From: Synaphobranchus kaupii
Taxonomy: Eukaryota; Chordata; Actinopteri; Anguilliformes; Synaphobranchidae
Assembly (NCBI GenBank): GCA_029718625.1
Contig: CM056380.1
Span: 13,356,931 to 13,420,930 of the forward strand
DNA: 64,000 bases
Reading direction: 5' to 3'
Positions 11,901-26,900 of this stretch are shown here, piece after piece. The translations under genes were made by a program, and so were the position numbers. The notes below the pieces were generated by a model. That model saw nothing but the letters and a program-made list of their open reading frames with translations, did not search any database and was not told the DNA's origin. Numbering within the stretch: position 1 is the first letter of the stretch; the number at the start of each line of letters is the position of its first letter.

Positions 11901-14900
11901 TAGCAATGCTAATCGAAGCAGGCACGAAAACATAGGCATTTTTGGTAGAAAGAGGGGGGAGAAAAAACGAGTCCAAACCTTGTGGAGCGGCTACGTTGGT
12001 CCCGTCCAGGGGGTTGACGATGCCCGGGTAATCTTTCCCAAAGGACAGGTGCTTGATGAAGTGAGTCATGTTGATCTGCCGGAGAGGAGAAGCGGATCAG
12101 TTAGCCTGCCGACACCTTTCGGAGCGACCGCTCGGCGAGGTAAAAAAGAAAATGTGTGCATGTAGCTACTTACGTTGTCCAGGCCAAAACTCTGTAGATC
12201 GTGAACTGCAAAGGAAACGCAAAGCTGTTTAGGTGACGACGTCGTTCTTGGTGCAGTCTCCCGATTTGTGCTTTCAGGGGGGGTTTCAAATGAATGCAAG
12301 TGGAACGTTTACTTTCTGTCGACTGTGAAACGATATTACTGTTGAATTAAAAAAATAAAAATAAAAAAACGCAAACTGGAGTCGACCTGAATTAAAATTG
12401 GATACAAGTGGTGCAGAGAGGAGAGAGCTCTAGCGAGTGTGAAGCAGGAGAAAGGGCTTGCAGCACTTTTTGATTTGTGCTCCTTCACCAAATACATCGG
12501 AACTACAGGTGAAATCAAACAGTCAAGCTGATTATTTGCTAAAGACAATTTTTAAAAAAAAAGCAACAAAATGCTCAAACAGTTTAGTGCTTTTCATATT
12601 CACAGTTAAGTAACAGGGTACGGGCAGACTTGGTCAGAGTGTCCTGGCAGTAAACGATTGTGTACTTTGAGTTCTTTTGAAGGGACAGACACCAATTTGT
12701 GGGGGATATTACGGGGGTTTTTTTACAAATAATTTTTAAAAGGGGGGGGAAAAAATAGATCAACTTACTTTCCACAGCGTGCACTGCGGAAAGAAGAGAA
12801 ATAAAGTCACTAAGAGGCGCATGGCAAGGGGGAAACAAAACCCCCCTGCCCAGGAGCACAGTGGGTAAGTCCTGGTTTTACTGAGAATCCCACTGCAAAG
12901 GACCCACCTTCACGGCCTGTCCCATTGCAGAGCTTGAAGGGGGAGTTCAGTAAAATCAGGTCTCCTTATGTCTTCAAGGGCAGCGGGGGTCCAGATTAAA
13001 GCTGTGGACGTGGACCGTTCCCCTTTTAGTTTTTTGGCAGTCTGCACAAAGCCAGCCGCTCTGAGCAGACTACAGCCTCTCTACAGAACGCAGGGTGTGG
13101 AGATTGGGGAGCGGGGGCGTCGCCAGACTCTGGTTAAGCCAGCGTCCAGCGCAGACCAAGATGGGTGGCCAGTCTACTGCGTCTGAAATTAAACCGAACG
13201 CTTCAGTGCTTTACCAGACCAGCGACTCACTTCTAGCCTTCAGCTCGTAACAGACAGGACTGTGTATACCTTGTTACTTAATTTGACATTGATTTGAGTG
13301 ACCCTAACGATTATCTGCAGCATACCTGGAATTAATGAGTGGTTTAAAAAAACAACAAAAAAAAGCTGTCACGTTAAAGAGCAGATTTACGAAAGAGGAA
13401 CTTGGCTGGCTGGAAGATTTGACATCTGTCTCTAATCCTTGGGTCCCCCATCCCTGGTCCTGGAGAGCCACAGGGTCTGCTGGGGTCCCCAACCCTGGTC
13501 TTGTTGAGCTACAGGGTCTGTTGGTTTTTACTTCCACATTAAAATCAGCAACTTATTTAGACCCAAGAAACCCAGGGGAGGTAATTGCTTAATCACCTGC
13601 TTGAATTGATCGATTCATCTTGAAAATCTCTGCCTTAGTACACAGATGTCCTCCTTTGTGAATCTGCCACTACGTGACCCATTTACTGAGGCCAGTCAGC
13701 ATAGAAACTGATGGTAGACTTTAGCTTCTTGTGTTTAAAGGCAGGTAGCTGCAAAGTCAAATATAAACACAGGGTTAGGTAGCCATTTCAAGCCGATAAG
13801 CTCTGGCTTTGGTTAGATTATTAGTGTTGCTATGATGGAAACGTGCAGGAAAATCATTTTATTGCAGCATACTAACTTGAGCTTGAATCTTAACACATTG
13901 TGATTAGGGCAAACAGCAGAATGTTAGAGAAGCGAATGGGACGAAGGTTTAATACAATTCCTTGGTACATTGACTGTAATGCTTTTCCCAACACACACCC
14001 CCCCCCCCATTCTCATCTCAAAAAATGTATTCATTGAAAATGCCCATGCCTGCCAGGGAATCGGTTTCTTGCCTACACCCGAATACTACCTGCAGGACCA
14101 CAAGCGATCCGGGCTTCTACCCGTCTAAAACCTTTTTAAACGATGCTTAACCAGTACTCTCGGTTCTCGCCGGACAGCAGCCCTCCTGGAACCATGTTCC
14201 ACAATGATCAGGGGCAGGAGCTAGCCTATGCCAGCCCAGAGAAACATCCAGGCCATTTTAGATTGTGTTTAACCTGCCAGAACATATGCATTATAAAGGT
14301 ACTACCCTAATCTAAAATGGCACTCAATGGTCCTTTTGGCACGTATGACAGTGAACAGGAAGCTTAGGCTCAAAGCTCATTAAATTGCTAGTAGCAACTG
14401 GGAACCTGCTGTAGCTACATTTACAGTATCACAAACACTGGTGCGCACACGTATGTACAGTTGAAGTCGGAAGTTTGCATACACTTAGGTTGAAGTCATT
14501 AAAACTAATTTTTAACCACTCCACAGATTTCATGTTAGCAAACTGTAGTGTTGGCAAGTCAGTTAGGACATCTACTTTGTGCATGACACGAGTACTTTTT
14601 CCAACAATTGTTTAAAGACAGATTATTTCACTTTTAATTCACTATATCACAATTCCAGTGGGTCAGAAGTTTACATACACTAAGTTGACTGTGCCTTTAA
14701 ATTTTTAATATTTGGTCGCATATCCTTTGCATGCCATGACTTCCTGATGTCTGTGACCCGACAACATCAAAAGACTTGATATCTTATTTTTTGGTACTCT
14801 TACAAGCGACACTATAACGTCTCTGCATTTGAATGGATCTCTATCAGTGGCGGCTCCTGAGCTGAAAATTGGGGAGGCAGAAAACTTCCCTTTAAACTGA

Positions 14901-17900
14901 TTATTGGTCTTAATCATTTTTCAATCAGTTTCCTTGATTAACAATAGGCTACATCAGCGTTTAATTCACCAATTACTCAATGCCATCAAATGTAGCCAGT
15001 TCTCCTCAATTAGGCAAGTAATAAAATTATTTTAACTTGCATCGCAAAATTGTGCACATTTTAATCAACATTATAATTGTGGATACATGTGCTCTTCGTT
15101 CTCCGCACTCTTAATTCCGAAAATATCCATGGAAATTAAACGATCTTAAAGCTCAGCTTTTGTTAGATAATTTTTTTAATTATTTTTTAAAAATAATCTA
15201 ACAAAAGATGAGGTTGTGCTAAACCTGCAATAAAAAATAATCTAACAAAAGCTGAGCTTTCAGATCGTTTAATTTCCATGAATATTTTCGTAATTAAGAG
15301 TGCGGAGAACGAAGAGCACATGTATCCACAATTATAATGTTGATTAAAATGTGCACAATTATGCGATGCAAGTGAAAATAATTTTATTACTTGCCTAATA
15401 GCCTCATTGAGAAGAACTGGCTACATTTGATGGCATTGAGTAATTGGTGAATTAAACGCTGATGTAGCCTATTGTTAATCAAGGAAACTGATTGAAAAAT
15501 GATTAAGACCAATAATCAGTTTAAAGGGAAGTTTTCTGCCTCCCCAATTTTCAGCTCAGGAGCCGCCACTGATCTCTATAGGAATTGGGGGGTGGGACTA
15601 GATTTAGCTGTAAATTACACTGGAACACATGGTTGGCTAAATGGCTGTAAGTCATCAAGGATCTGACGTATCAAACAAGCTTTAAATAATCACTCTGCTG
15701 CCAGAAATACAGTAGTTATGGATGGACAACTTGAAGGTTTTCTTCTCCTGAGAAACAACCCTCAAAGTGATCCATCCATATCTACTGCATATCTGGCAGC
15801 AGAGTGATGGTTTGAGGCTTGTTTGATACCTCATACCCTTGATGACTTACAGCCATTTTACCAATCATGTATTCCATACTGTTCCAGCATAATTCACAGC
15901 TAAATCTAGTCCCACCCCCCAATTCCCATAGAGATCCATTCAAATGCAGAGACGTTATAGTATCACTTGTAAGAGTACCAGAAAATAAGAGTTTTTTGAT
16001 GTTGTTGGGTCACAGACATCAGGAAGTCATGGCATGCAAAGGATATGCGACCAAATATAAAAAATTTAAAGGCACAGTCAACTTAGTGTATGTAAACTTC
16101 TGGCCCACTGGAATTGTGATATAGTGAATTAAGTTAAATTGTCTGTAAACAATTGTTGGAAGAATTACTTGTGTCATGCACAAAGTAGATGTCCTAACTG
16201 ACTTGCCAACACTATAGTTTGCTCACATGAAATCTGTGGAGTGGTTAAAAATGAGTTTTAATTTAATTAAATGAGTGTATGTAAACTTCCGACTTGAATT
16301 GTAGGTAGATTTTCTGTGCAAAGAATATCACGTAAAGTACAACTGACACTTTTTAAATGGACATATTTCAAGTATTCTGGTAGAAATATCCAAGTGCTCT
16401 AATCACTAGTCCCGTCTACAGTAATCCAAGGAATATTTTTCCAGTCTATCAATCAATTATTGTCCATTTGATCTGAGAGCTAGAGACATACAGTATCTAA
16501 CTTCATCCCGATAATTAAATCTTATGATTTTGTCGAAGGTGCAGACCAAGGTTAGCAAGCAACAGGGAGACAGGAGAAAAGTCATTGGCCAGGATGCAAG
16601 CCATGGATCACGTCTGAGATCAGGTCTAAAGGACAGAAGCGCGAGGCTACAGGGCGATAGGGACAGGAAGGAGGAGATAACTATGTGCATGCATCAGTGA
16701 CTGACCCTGGATCAGTGAGAACCGTGCTGTTTAGGAGCAGCATTCCGGGTGTGGGGGAAAGTCTGGCATTTCTGATGTGTGTGAGAAGAATGGGGCGGTC
16801 CACTTACCGCTCCTGAGGAGAGGAGGGGGGGGGGTGTGGTCTGAGCGTACCCACGGCCGGTCTGAGACATGCTTTGCAAACCTAGTGATGTCCTTAGCCC
16901 CCCCCCCCCCCCCCCACCCCCCACCCCAGCACGGTAAGACCAAAGCACCTTTGAGCCCTGACATAGCTAAAAACCCACCTGTACGTTTAAAGCATATTTA
17001 GGGTAGTCGGATACGTTCCTTAAAACACTGGGAAAGGTGGTCTCCCTCTGCGCTAGTGAATCTAGTTCTGAAGGGCCGTCGGCCTGGTGGGAGCTTTATA
17101 TGGGATCCAGAACCCCCCCCCTAACATGGACTACTAATGATCCGTTTCATGAGCACAAAAATGGAGTAATATCAATCAGAACCTTATTGAGATATGCTTA
17201 ATTCTAAGTATGCAAAATTAAGAGATTTTGATTCAGCCCCAGAACAGCCTTTATCCATGAAGGGGACATGAGCACAGGGTTTTTTTTTTTTCTTTGCACG
17301 TGATTTTTATGGCCTATAAAGATTCCACTTTGTATTTAATATAAATTAAACTGATACTGAACTCATGAGATGAGAGGCGCAAAGATATGTGAACTGTCCT
17401 TCAGGCCTGTACGATGCGGCCTGCATGGCCTTAAGATCATACTAGGCTAAAGCTAGGCTAAGCTAATGTTAAGCTAAAGTAAGCTAATGTTAATGTTAAG
17501 CTAACGTTACGATAAGCTACGCCTACACTATGCTATGCAGGACTTACCGTGAACATGAGACTGCTGGAAACTCTTTCCAGGAGCAAAGTGGAAATTTCCT
17601 GCCACCTGCCAGATAAAAGCTTCCTGTTAGATAGGCAGAGCAGCTGTATAATACAGTACCTTAGCATTGATACACAGGCAAAACGGCTACATAATACGCT
17701 ACGTTAGCATTTCTGTATTTTAGCACACGCTCTTATCCAGAGCGACTTACACAGATTACACTTTTACGTACAGTCCATTTAGACAGCGGGATATTTAATC
17801 AGGTTTAGTACCTTGCTCGAGAGTGCAACAGCAGTTCCCCCATCTGGGAATCAAGCTTACAGACTCTTGAGTTTCCTTCCCATTATGTTACACTGTGGTC

Positions 17901-20900
17901 CCATTATAAATACATCTGAATATTATATTTTAAATGGAACGTAAAGTGATTCGATCATGTTTAAAGCTCAAAATGGATGCACTTGGGGAGAACCCACAAA
18001 CAGGCATTTAACAGAAGCTCATATCCAGTGTCAGTAACGTACAAGTTAGTTATCATATTGCAAGACCTGAAGGGCAGTGTTAGACCAAGGAAATTGATGG
18101 GCAAAGAAGGACCCAGCCTGTGTGTTAAGCACGCACGTGGGATGTACCTCGAGAAAAGCGCGTGTTAAACACACAGACTGGTTCGTTTGAGTGCTGTGTG
18201 CGTGGGATAAACTGTGACAATAGCTTGTATGTTGAAGAGGCGTGTGTATGCAGGAAACGTTTGTTAAACGTGAGCGTGCGTGCGTGCGTTTGTGGGTGCG
18301 GTACCTTGTTGACCTCCAGGAACCCGTAGAGCTGGCAGCCCTCGTTCTTTTGCTCCTGCATCCTCTGACTGAAGCCCTCCCTCTTGCACTGCTCGATGGT
18401 GTCGGGGTTTTTAAAGGCCCACCCCCTGCGCCGGTACGCCTCCCGCACGTCCTCACAGGAGTTACAGCACCTGCAGGGTACGCCAACACTCCTCACACCT
18501 CCACCCTGATACACACTCCTCACACCTCCACCCTGAGACACACTCCTCACACCTCCACCCTGATACACACTCCTCACACCTCCACCCTGAGACACACTCC
18601 TCACACCTCCACCCTGATACACACTCCTCACACCTCCACCCTGATACACACTCCTCACACCTCCACCCTGATACACACTCCTCACACCTCCACCCTGATA
18701 CACACTCCTCACACCTCCACCCTGAGACACACACTGCACACCTCCACCCTGATACACACTCCTCACACCTCCACCCTGATAAACACACTGCACACCTCCA
18801 CCCTGAGACACACTCCTCACACCTCCACCCTGATACACACTCCTCACGCCTCCACCCTGAGACACACTCCTCACACCTCCACCCTGAGACACACACCTCC
18901 ACCCTGACACACTCCTCACACCTCCACCCCGATACACTCCTCACGCCTCCACCCTGAGACACACACCTCCACCCTGAGACACACTCCTCACACCTCCACC
19001 CTGATACACACTCCTCACACCTCCACCCTGATACACACTCCTCACACCTCCACCCTGATACACACTCCTCACACCTCCACCCCGATACACTCCTCACGCC
19101 TCCACCCTGAGACACACACCTCCACCCTGAGACACACTCCTCACACCTCCACCCTGAGACACACTGCACACCTCCACCCTGATACACACTCCTCACACCT
19201 CCACCCTGATACACACTCCTCACACCTACACCCTGATAAACACACTGCACACCTCCACCCTGAGACACACACCTCCACCCTGACACACTCCTCACACCTA
19301 CACCCTGATACACACTCCTCACACCTCCACCCTGATACACACTCCTCACACCTACACCCTGATAAACACACTGCACACCTCCACCCTGAGACACACACCT
19401 CCACCCTGACACACTCCTCACACCTACACCCTGATAAACACACTGCACACCTCCACCCTGAGACACACTCCTCACACCTACACCCTGATAAACACACTGC
19501 ACACCTCCACCCTGAGACACACTCCTCACACCTCCACCCTGATACACACTCCTCACACCTACACCCTGATAAACACACTGCACACCTCCACCCTGAGACA
19601 CACTCCTCACACCTCCACCCTGAGACACACTCCTCACACCTCCACCCTGAGACACACTCTGCACACCTCCACCCTGATACACACTCCTCACACCTCCACC
19701 CTGATACACACTCCTCACACCTCCACCCTGATACACACTCCTCACACCTCCACCCCGATACACTCCTCACGCCTCCACCCTGAGACACACACCTCCACCC
19801 TGAGACACACTCCTCACACCTCCACCCTGAGACACACTCTGCACACCTCCACCCTGATACACACTCCTCACACCTCCACCCTGATACACACTCCTCACAC
19901 CTACACCCTGATAAACACACTGCACACCTCCACCCTGAGACACACACCTCCACCCTGACACACTCCTCACACCTACACCCTGATACACACTCCTCACACC
20001 TCCACCCTGATACACACTCCTCACACCTACACCCTGATAAACACACTGCACACCTCCACCCTGACACACTCCTCACACCTACACCCTGATAAACACACTG
20101 CACACCTCCACCCTGAGACACACTCCTCACACCTACACCCTGATAAACACACTGCACACCTCCACCCTGAGACACACTCCTCACACCTCCACCCTGATAC
20201 ACACTCCTCACACCTACACCCTGATAAACACACTGCACACCTCCACCCTGAGACACACTCCTCACACCTCCACCCTGAGACACACTCCTCACACCTCCAC
20301 CCTGAGACACACTCCTCACACCTCCACCCTGAGACACACTCTGCACACCTCCACCCTGATACACACTCCTCCACCCTGATACACACTCCTCACACCTCCA
20401 CCCTGAGACACACACTGCACACCTCCACCCTGATACACACTCCTCCACCCTGATACACACTCCTCACACCTCCACCCTGAGACACACACCTCCACCCTGA
20501 TACACACTCCTCACACCTCCACCCTGAGACACACACCTCCACCCTGACACAGTCCTCACGCCTCCACCCTGAGACACACACTGCACACCTCCACCCTGAG
20601 ACACACTCTGCACACCTCCACCCTGATACGCTCCTCACGCCTCCACCCTGACACACACTCTGCACACCTCCATCCTGATACACTCCTCACGCCTCCACCC
20701 TGACACACACTCCTCACACCTCCACCCTGAGACACACTCCTCACGCCTCCACCCTGACACACACTCTGCACACCTACACCCTGACACACACTCTGCTCAC
20801 CTACACCCTGATACACTCCTCACACCTCCACCCTGACACACACACACTGCACACCTCCACCCTGACACACACTCCTCACACCTACACCCTGATACACACT

Positions 20901-23900
20901 CCTCACACCTACACCCTGAGACACACTCTGCACACCTCCACCCTGACACACACACTGCACACCTCCACCCTGATACACACACCTCACGCCTCCACCCTGA
21001 TACACACTCCTCACGCCTCCACCCTGATACACTCCTCACACCTCCACCCTGACACACACACTGCACACCTCCACCCTGAGACACACTCCTCACACCTCCA
21101 CCCTGACACACACTCTGCACACCTACACCCTGACACACACTCTGCTCACCTACACCCTGATACACACTCCTCACGCCTCCACCCTGAGACACACTCCTCA
21201 CACCTCCACCCTGAGACACACTCTGCACACCTCCACCCTGACACACTCCTCACATCTCCACCCTGACACACTCCTCACGCCTCCACCCTGAGACACACTC
21301 CTCACACCCTTAGAAACACTCCTGACACCACCAGCCTAACAGACTAAGCGGGAATATGGCCATTCAACACGCTAGCATAACATTAGTAACACAAAATACA
21401 AAGTGTATTTGTTGAAAGTTTGAATTGTATTGATAATTTTTTCATTTACAGATAATATCAATTTGGTCAAATTAAATGGCAAATACCAAACCCGTAGTTC
21501 CAGTGCATTTGATAAAAAAATAAAAAGATTTGCCACAAACATTTTTAAGGGCCAGAAGTCCAGGGTTTAAGTTTGTAGTGACAAACAACTCAGGCTGAAC
21601 TGAACGGACCACTTTATTCTCTTGTGTGAAGGTCCCTTTAAGTCAGGGGTGTCCAATCTTATCCGGAAAGGGCCGGTGTGGGTGCAGGTTTTTGTTTTAG
21701 CCCAGCACTACAACACCCGATTCAACTAATTAACTAATCATGCTCTTCAATCAGACCTTGATAAGTATAATCAGGTGTTGTAGTGCTGGGTTAGAACAAA
21801 AACCTGCACCCACACCGGCCCTTTTTGGGTAAGATTGGACACCCCTGCTTTAAGTCCATCTCCTCTACCCTACAGTGTGATGACCAGGGTCAATATTCAT
21901 AAAAGCTTCTCAGTGTAGAGTGCTGCTCTAGGATCAGTTTCCCCCTTGTCCATATCCTAACCCTTATCCACTGAGCCCAGTGGGTGAAACTGATCCAGAC
22001 GGAAGACTCACTTCAGATCGTCGGTTTCGGCTCCGTAGCAGCTCTCGCAGCGATCCGGGTCCAGTTTGCTGGGATCGAACGCCTCCGCCCCCTCCTCCGT
22101 CCCCAGGTCTGCAGGAGCACAGGAACCTCAAGCAGGCAGGTATTGGGCAAGAGCATCTACCAATTAGAGCTTACGCTAATAAGAGTGTCTGCTACTTAGA
22201 GCTTCCGCTAATTAGAGGTGTCTGCTACTTAGAGCTTACGCTAATAAGAGTGTCTGCTAATCAGAGCTTCTGCTAATAAGAGTGTCTGCTACTTAGAGCT
22301 TCCGCTAATAAGAGTGTCTGCTAATCAGAGCTTCCGCTAATAAGAGTGTCTGCTAATCAGAGCTTCCGCTAATAAGTGTCTGCTAATCAGAGCTTCCGCT
22401 AATAAGAGTGTCTGCTAATCAGAGCTTCCGCTAATTAGAGTGTCTGCTAATCAGAGCTTCTGCTAATTAGAGGTGTCTGCTACTTAGAGCTTCCGCTAAT
22501 AAGAGTGTCTGCTAATCAGAGCTTCCGCTAATAAGAGTGTCTGCTAATCAGAGCTTCCGCTAATTAGAGGTGTCTGCTACTTAGAGCTTCCGCTAATAAG
22601 AGTGTCTGCTAATCAGAGCTTCCGCTAATAAGAGTGTCTGCTACTTAGAGCTTCCGCTAATAAGAGTGTCTGCTAATCAGAGCTTCCGCTAATTAGAGGT
22701 GTCTGCTACTTAGAGCTTCCGCTAATAAGAGTGTCTGCTACTTAGAGCTTCCGCTAATAAGAGTGTCTGCTACTTAGAGCTTCCGCTAATAAGAGTGTCT
22801 GCTAATCAGAGCTTCCGCTAATTAGAGGTGTCTGCTACTTAGAGCTTCCGCTAATAAGAGTGTCTGCTAATCAGAGCTTCCGCTAATTAGAGGTGTCTGC
22901 TACTTAGAGCTTACGCTAGTAAGAGTGTCTGCTAATCAGAGCTTCCGCTAATTAGAGGTGTCTGCTACTTAGAGCTTCCGCTAATAAGAGTGTCTGCTAC
23001 TTAGAGCTTCCGCTAATAAGAGTGTCTGCTACTTAGAGCTTCCGCTAATAAGAGTGTCTGCTAATCAGAGCTTCCGCTAATTAGAGGTGTCTGCTACTTA
23101 GAGCTTCCGCTAATAAGAGTGTCTGCTAATCAGAGCTTCCGCTAATTAGAGGTGTCTGCTACTTAGAGCTTCCGCTAATAAGAGTGTCTGCTACTTAGAG
23201 CTTCCGCTAATAAGAGTGTCTGCTACTTAGAGCTTCCGCTAATAAGAGTGTCTGCTACATAGAGCTTCCGCTAATAAGAGTGTCTGCTAATCAGAGCTTC
23301 CGCTAATAAGAGTGTCTGCTAATCAGAGCTTCCGCTAATAAGAGCATCTACCAATTAGAGCTTACGCTAATTAGAGGTGTCTGCTACTTAGAGCTTCCGC
23401 TAATAAGAGTGTCTGCTAATCAGAGCTTCCGCTAATTAGAGTGTCTGCTAATCAGAGCTTCCGCTAATAAGAGTGTCTGCTACTTAGAGCTTCCGCTAAT
23501 AAGAGTGTCTGCTAATCAGAGCTTCCGCTAATTAGTGTCTGCTAATCAGAGCTTCCGCTAATAAGAGTGTCTGCTACTTAGAGCTTCCGCTAATAAGAGT
23601 GTCTGCTACTTAGAGCTTCCGCTAATAAGAGTGTCTGCTACTTAGAGCTTCTGCTAATTAGAGGTGTCTGCTACTTAGAGCTTCCGCTAATAAGAGTGTC
23701 TGCTAATCAGAGCTTCCGCTAAGTAGAGGTGTCTGCTACTTAGAGCTTCAGCTAATAAGAGTGTCTGCTAATCAGAGCTTCTGCTAATTAGAGGTGTCTG
23801 CTACTTAGAGCTTCCGCTAATAAGAGTGTCTGCTAATCAGAGCTTCTGCTAATTAGAGGTGTCTGCTACTTAGAGCTTCCGCTAATAAGAGTGTCTGCTA

Positions 23901-26900
23901 ATCAGAGCTTCCGCTAATTAGAGGTGTCTGCTACTTAGAGCTTCCGCTAATAAGAGTGTCTGCTACTTAGAGCTTCCGCTAATAAGAGTGTCTGCTAATC
24001 AGAGCTTCCGCTAATAAGAGTGTCTGCTACTTAGAGCTTCCGCTAATAAGAGTGTCTGCTAATCAGAGCTTACGCTAGTAAGAGTGTCTGCTACTTAGAG
24101 CTTCCGCTAATAAGTGTCTGCTAATCAGAGCTTCCGCTAATTAGAGGTGTCTGCCACTTAGAGCTTCCGCTAATAAGAGTGTCTATTAATTAGAGCTTCC
24201 GCTAATATGTGTATTAGCTTCCACTAATAAGTGTGTCTGCTAATTAGAGCTTCCGCTAATAAGTGTTAATTAGAGCTTCCGCTATTAAGTTTCTGCTAAT
24301 TAGAGGTGTCTGCTACTTAGAGCTTCCGCTAATAAGAGTGTCTGCTACTTAGAGCTTCCGCTAATAAGAGTGTCTGCTAATCAGAGCTTCCGCTAATAAG
24401 AGTGTCTGCTACTTAGAGCTTCCGCTAATAAGAGTGTCTACCAATTAGAGCTTACGCTAATAAGAGTGTCTGCTAATCAGAGCTTCCGCTAATTAGAGGT
24501 GTCTGCTACTTAGAGCTTCCGCTAATAAGAGTGTCTGCTACTTAGAGCTTCCGCTAATTAGAGTGTCTGCTACTTAGAGCTTCCGCTAATAAGAGTGTCT
24601 GCTACTTAGAGCTTCCGCTAATAAGAGTGTCTGCTAATCAGAGCTTCCGCTAATAAGAGTGTCTGCTACTTAGAGCTTCCGCTAATAAGAGTGTCTGCTA
24701 ATCAGAGCTTCCGCTAATTAGAGGTGTCTGCTACTTAGAGCTTCCGCTAATAAGAGTGTCTGCTAATCAGAGCTTCCGCTAATTAGAGGTGTCTGCTACT
24801 TAGAGCTTCCGCTAATAAGAGTGTCTGCTACTTAGAGCTTCCGCTAATAAGAGTGTCTGCTAATCAGAGCTTCCGCTAATTAGAGTGTCTGCTACTTAGA
24901 GCTTCCGCTAATAAGAGTGTCTGCTAATCAGAGCTTCCGCTAATTAGAGGTGTCTGCCACTTAGAGCTTCCGCTAATAAGTGTCTATTAATTAGAGCTTC
25001 CAATAATAAGTGTCTGCTAATTAGAGCTTCCGCTAATAAGTGTTAATTAGAGCTTCCGCTATTAAGTTTCTGCTAATCAGAGCTTCCGCTAATTAGAGGT
25101 GTCTGCTACTTAGAGCTTCCGCTAATAAGAGTGTCTATTAATTAGAGCTTCCAATAATAAGTGTCTGCTAATTAGAGCTTCCGCTAATATGTGTATTAGC
25201 TTCCACTAATAAGTGTGTCTGCTAATTAGAGCTTCCGCTAATAAGTGTTAATTAGAGCTTCCGCTATTAAGTGTATTAATTTGAGCTTCCGCTAATAAGT
25301 GTGTCTGCTAATTAGAGCTTGCACTAATAAGTGTGTTAATTAGAGCTTCCGCTAATAAGTTTTTGCTAATTAGAGCTTCCGCTAATTAGTCTATCTGCTA
25401 AATGCCCAAATGTAATGTCAACAGTGAAGAAAAATTGGTCAAAATTACAAACATTTGCAGACTTTTACAAGACAACTTACACACCATCGCTCAAACAATA
25501 GCACCATCATAAACCTTAAATCTAGAGATGCCAATTACATTAATGAAAGTAAATCTTCCACTATAGCTTATGCTTTATTGTTTTCTGTGAAGAACGTTTG
25601 ACTGCAAATGAGTCTTATGAAAGGTGTTGTACAAGATTTTGCAATAATATGAATATGAACAGTGATAATAATCGTCATCGTTCTTTCCGTACTGAACCCC
25701 ATAAATCACCGTGCTACTCCCCCTAATGCACCCCATAAATCACTGTGCTTCTACCCCTAATGCACCCCATAAATCACTGTGCTTCTCCCCCTAATGCACC
25801 CCATAAATCACTGTCCTTCTCCCCCTAATTCCCCCCATAAATCACTGTGCTTCTCCCCCTAATGCCCCCCATAAATCACTGTGCTTCTCCCCCTAATTCC
25901 CCCCATAAATCACTGTGCTTCTCCCCCTAATTCCCCCCATAAATCACTGTTGTTCTCCCCCTAATGCCCCCCATAAATCACCGTGCTTCTCTCCCTAATG
26001 CACCCCATAAATTACTGTGCTTCTCCCCCTAATTCCCCCCATAAATCACTGTGCTTCTCCCCCTAATGCCCCCCATAAATCACTGTGCTTCTCCCCCTAA
26101 TGCCCCCCATAAATCACCGTGCTTCTCTCCCTAATGCACCCCATAAATTACTGTGCTTCTCCCCCTAATGCCCCCCATAAATCACTGTGCTTCTCCCCCT
26201 AATTCCCCCCATAAATCACTGTGCTTCTCCCCCTAATGCCCCCCATAAATCACTGTGCTTCTCCCCCTAATGCCCCCCATAAATCACTGTTCTTCTCCCC
26301 CTAATGCACCCCATAAATCACTGTGCTTCTCCCCCTAATGCCCCCCATAAATCACTGTGCTTCTCCCCCTAATGCCCCCCATAAATCACTGTTCTTCTCC
26401 CCCTAATGCACCCCATAAATCACTGTGCTTCTCCCCCTAATGCCCCCCATAAATCACCGTGCTTCTCTCCCTAATGCACCCCATAAGTCACTGTGCTTCT
26501 CCCCCTAATTCCCCCCATAAATCACTGTGCTTCTCCCCCTAATGCCCCCCATAAATCACTGTGCTTCTCCCCCTAATGCCCCCCATAAATCACTGTTCTT
26601 CTCCCCCTAATGCCCCCCATAAATCACCGTGCTTCTCTCCCTAATGCACCCCATAAATCACTGTGCTTCTCTCCCTAATGCACCCCATAAATCACTGTTC
26701 TTCTCCCCCTAATGCACCCCATAAATCACTGTGCTTCTCCCCCTAATGCCCCCCATAAATCACTGTGCTTCTCTCCCTAATGCACCCCATAAATCACTGT
26801 GCTTCTCTCCCTAATGCACCCCATAAATCACTGTTCTTCTCCCCCTAATGCCCCCCATAAATCACTGTGCTTCTCTCCCTAATGCACCCCATAAATCACT

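Noticed and set aside
14705..16124. Paired ORFs sharing [17 protein letters not shown]
   Set aside because: Mirror images from the inverted arms of the Sleeping Beauty-like element; not coding.
18462..21246. Minus ORFs of 433 and 439 aa (VSGWRCEEC repeats), cysteine-rich, looking like a toxin or metallothionein-like protein
   Set aside because: Pure 27-bp minisatellite translation. No start context, signal peptide or splice support, and the reading frame switches between units.
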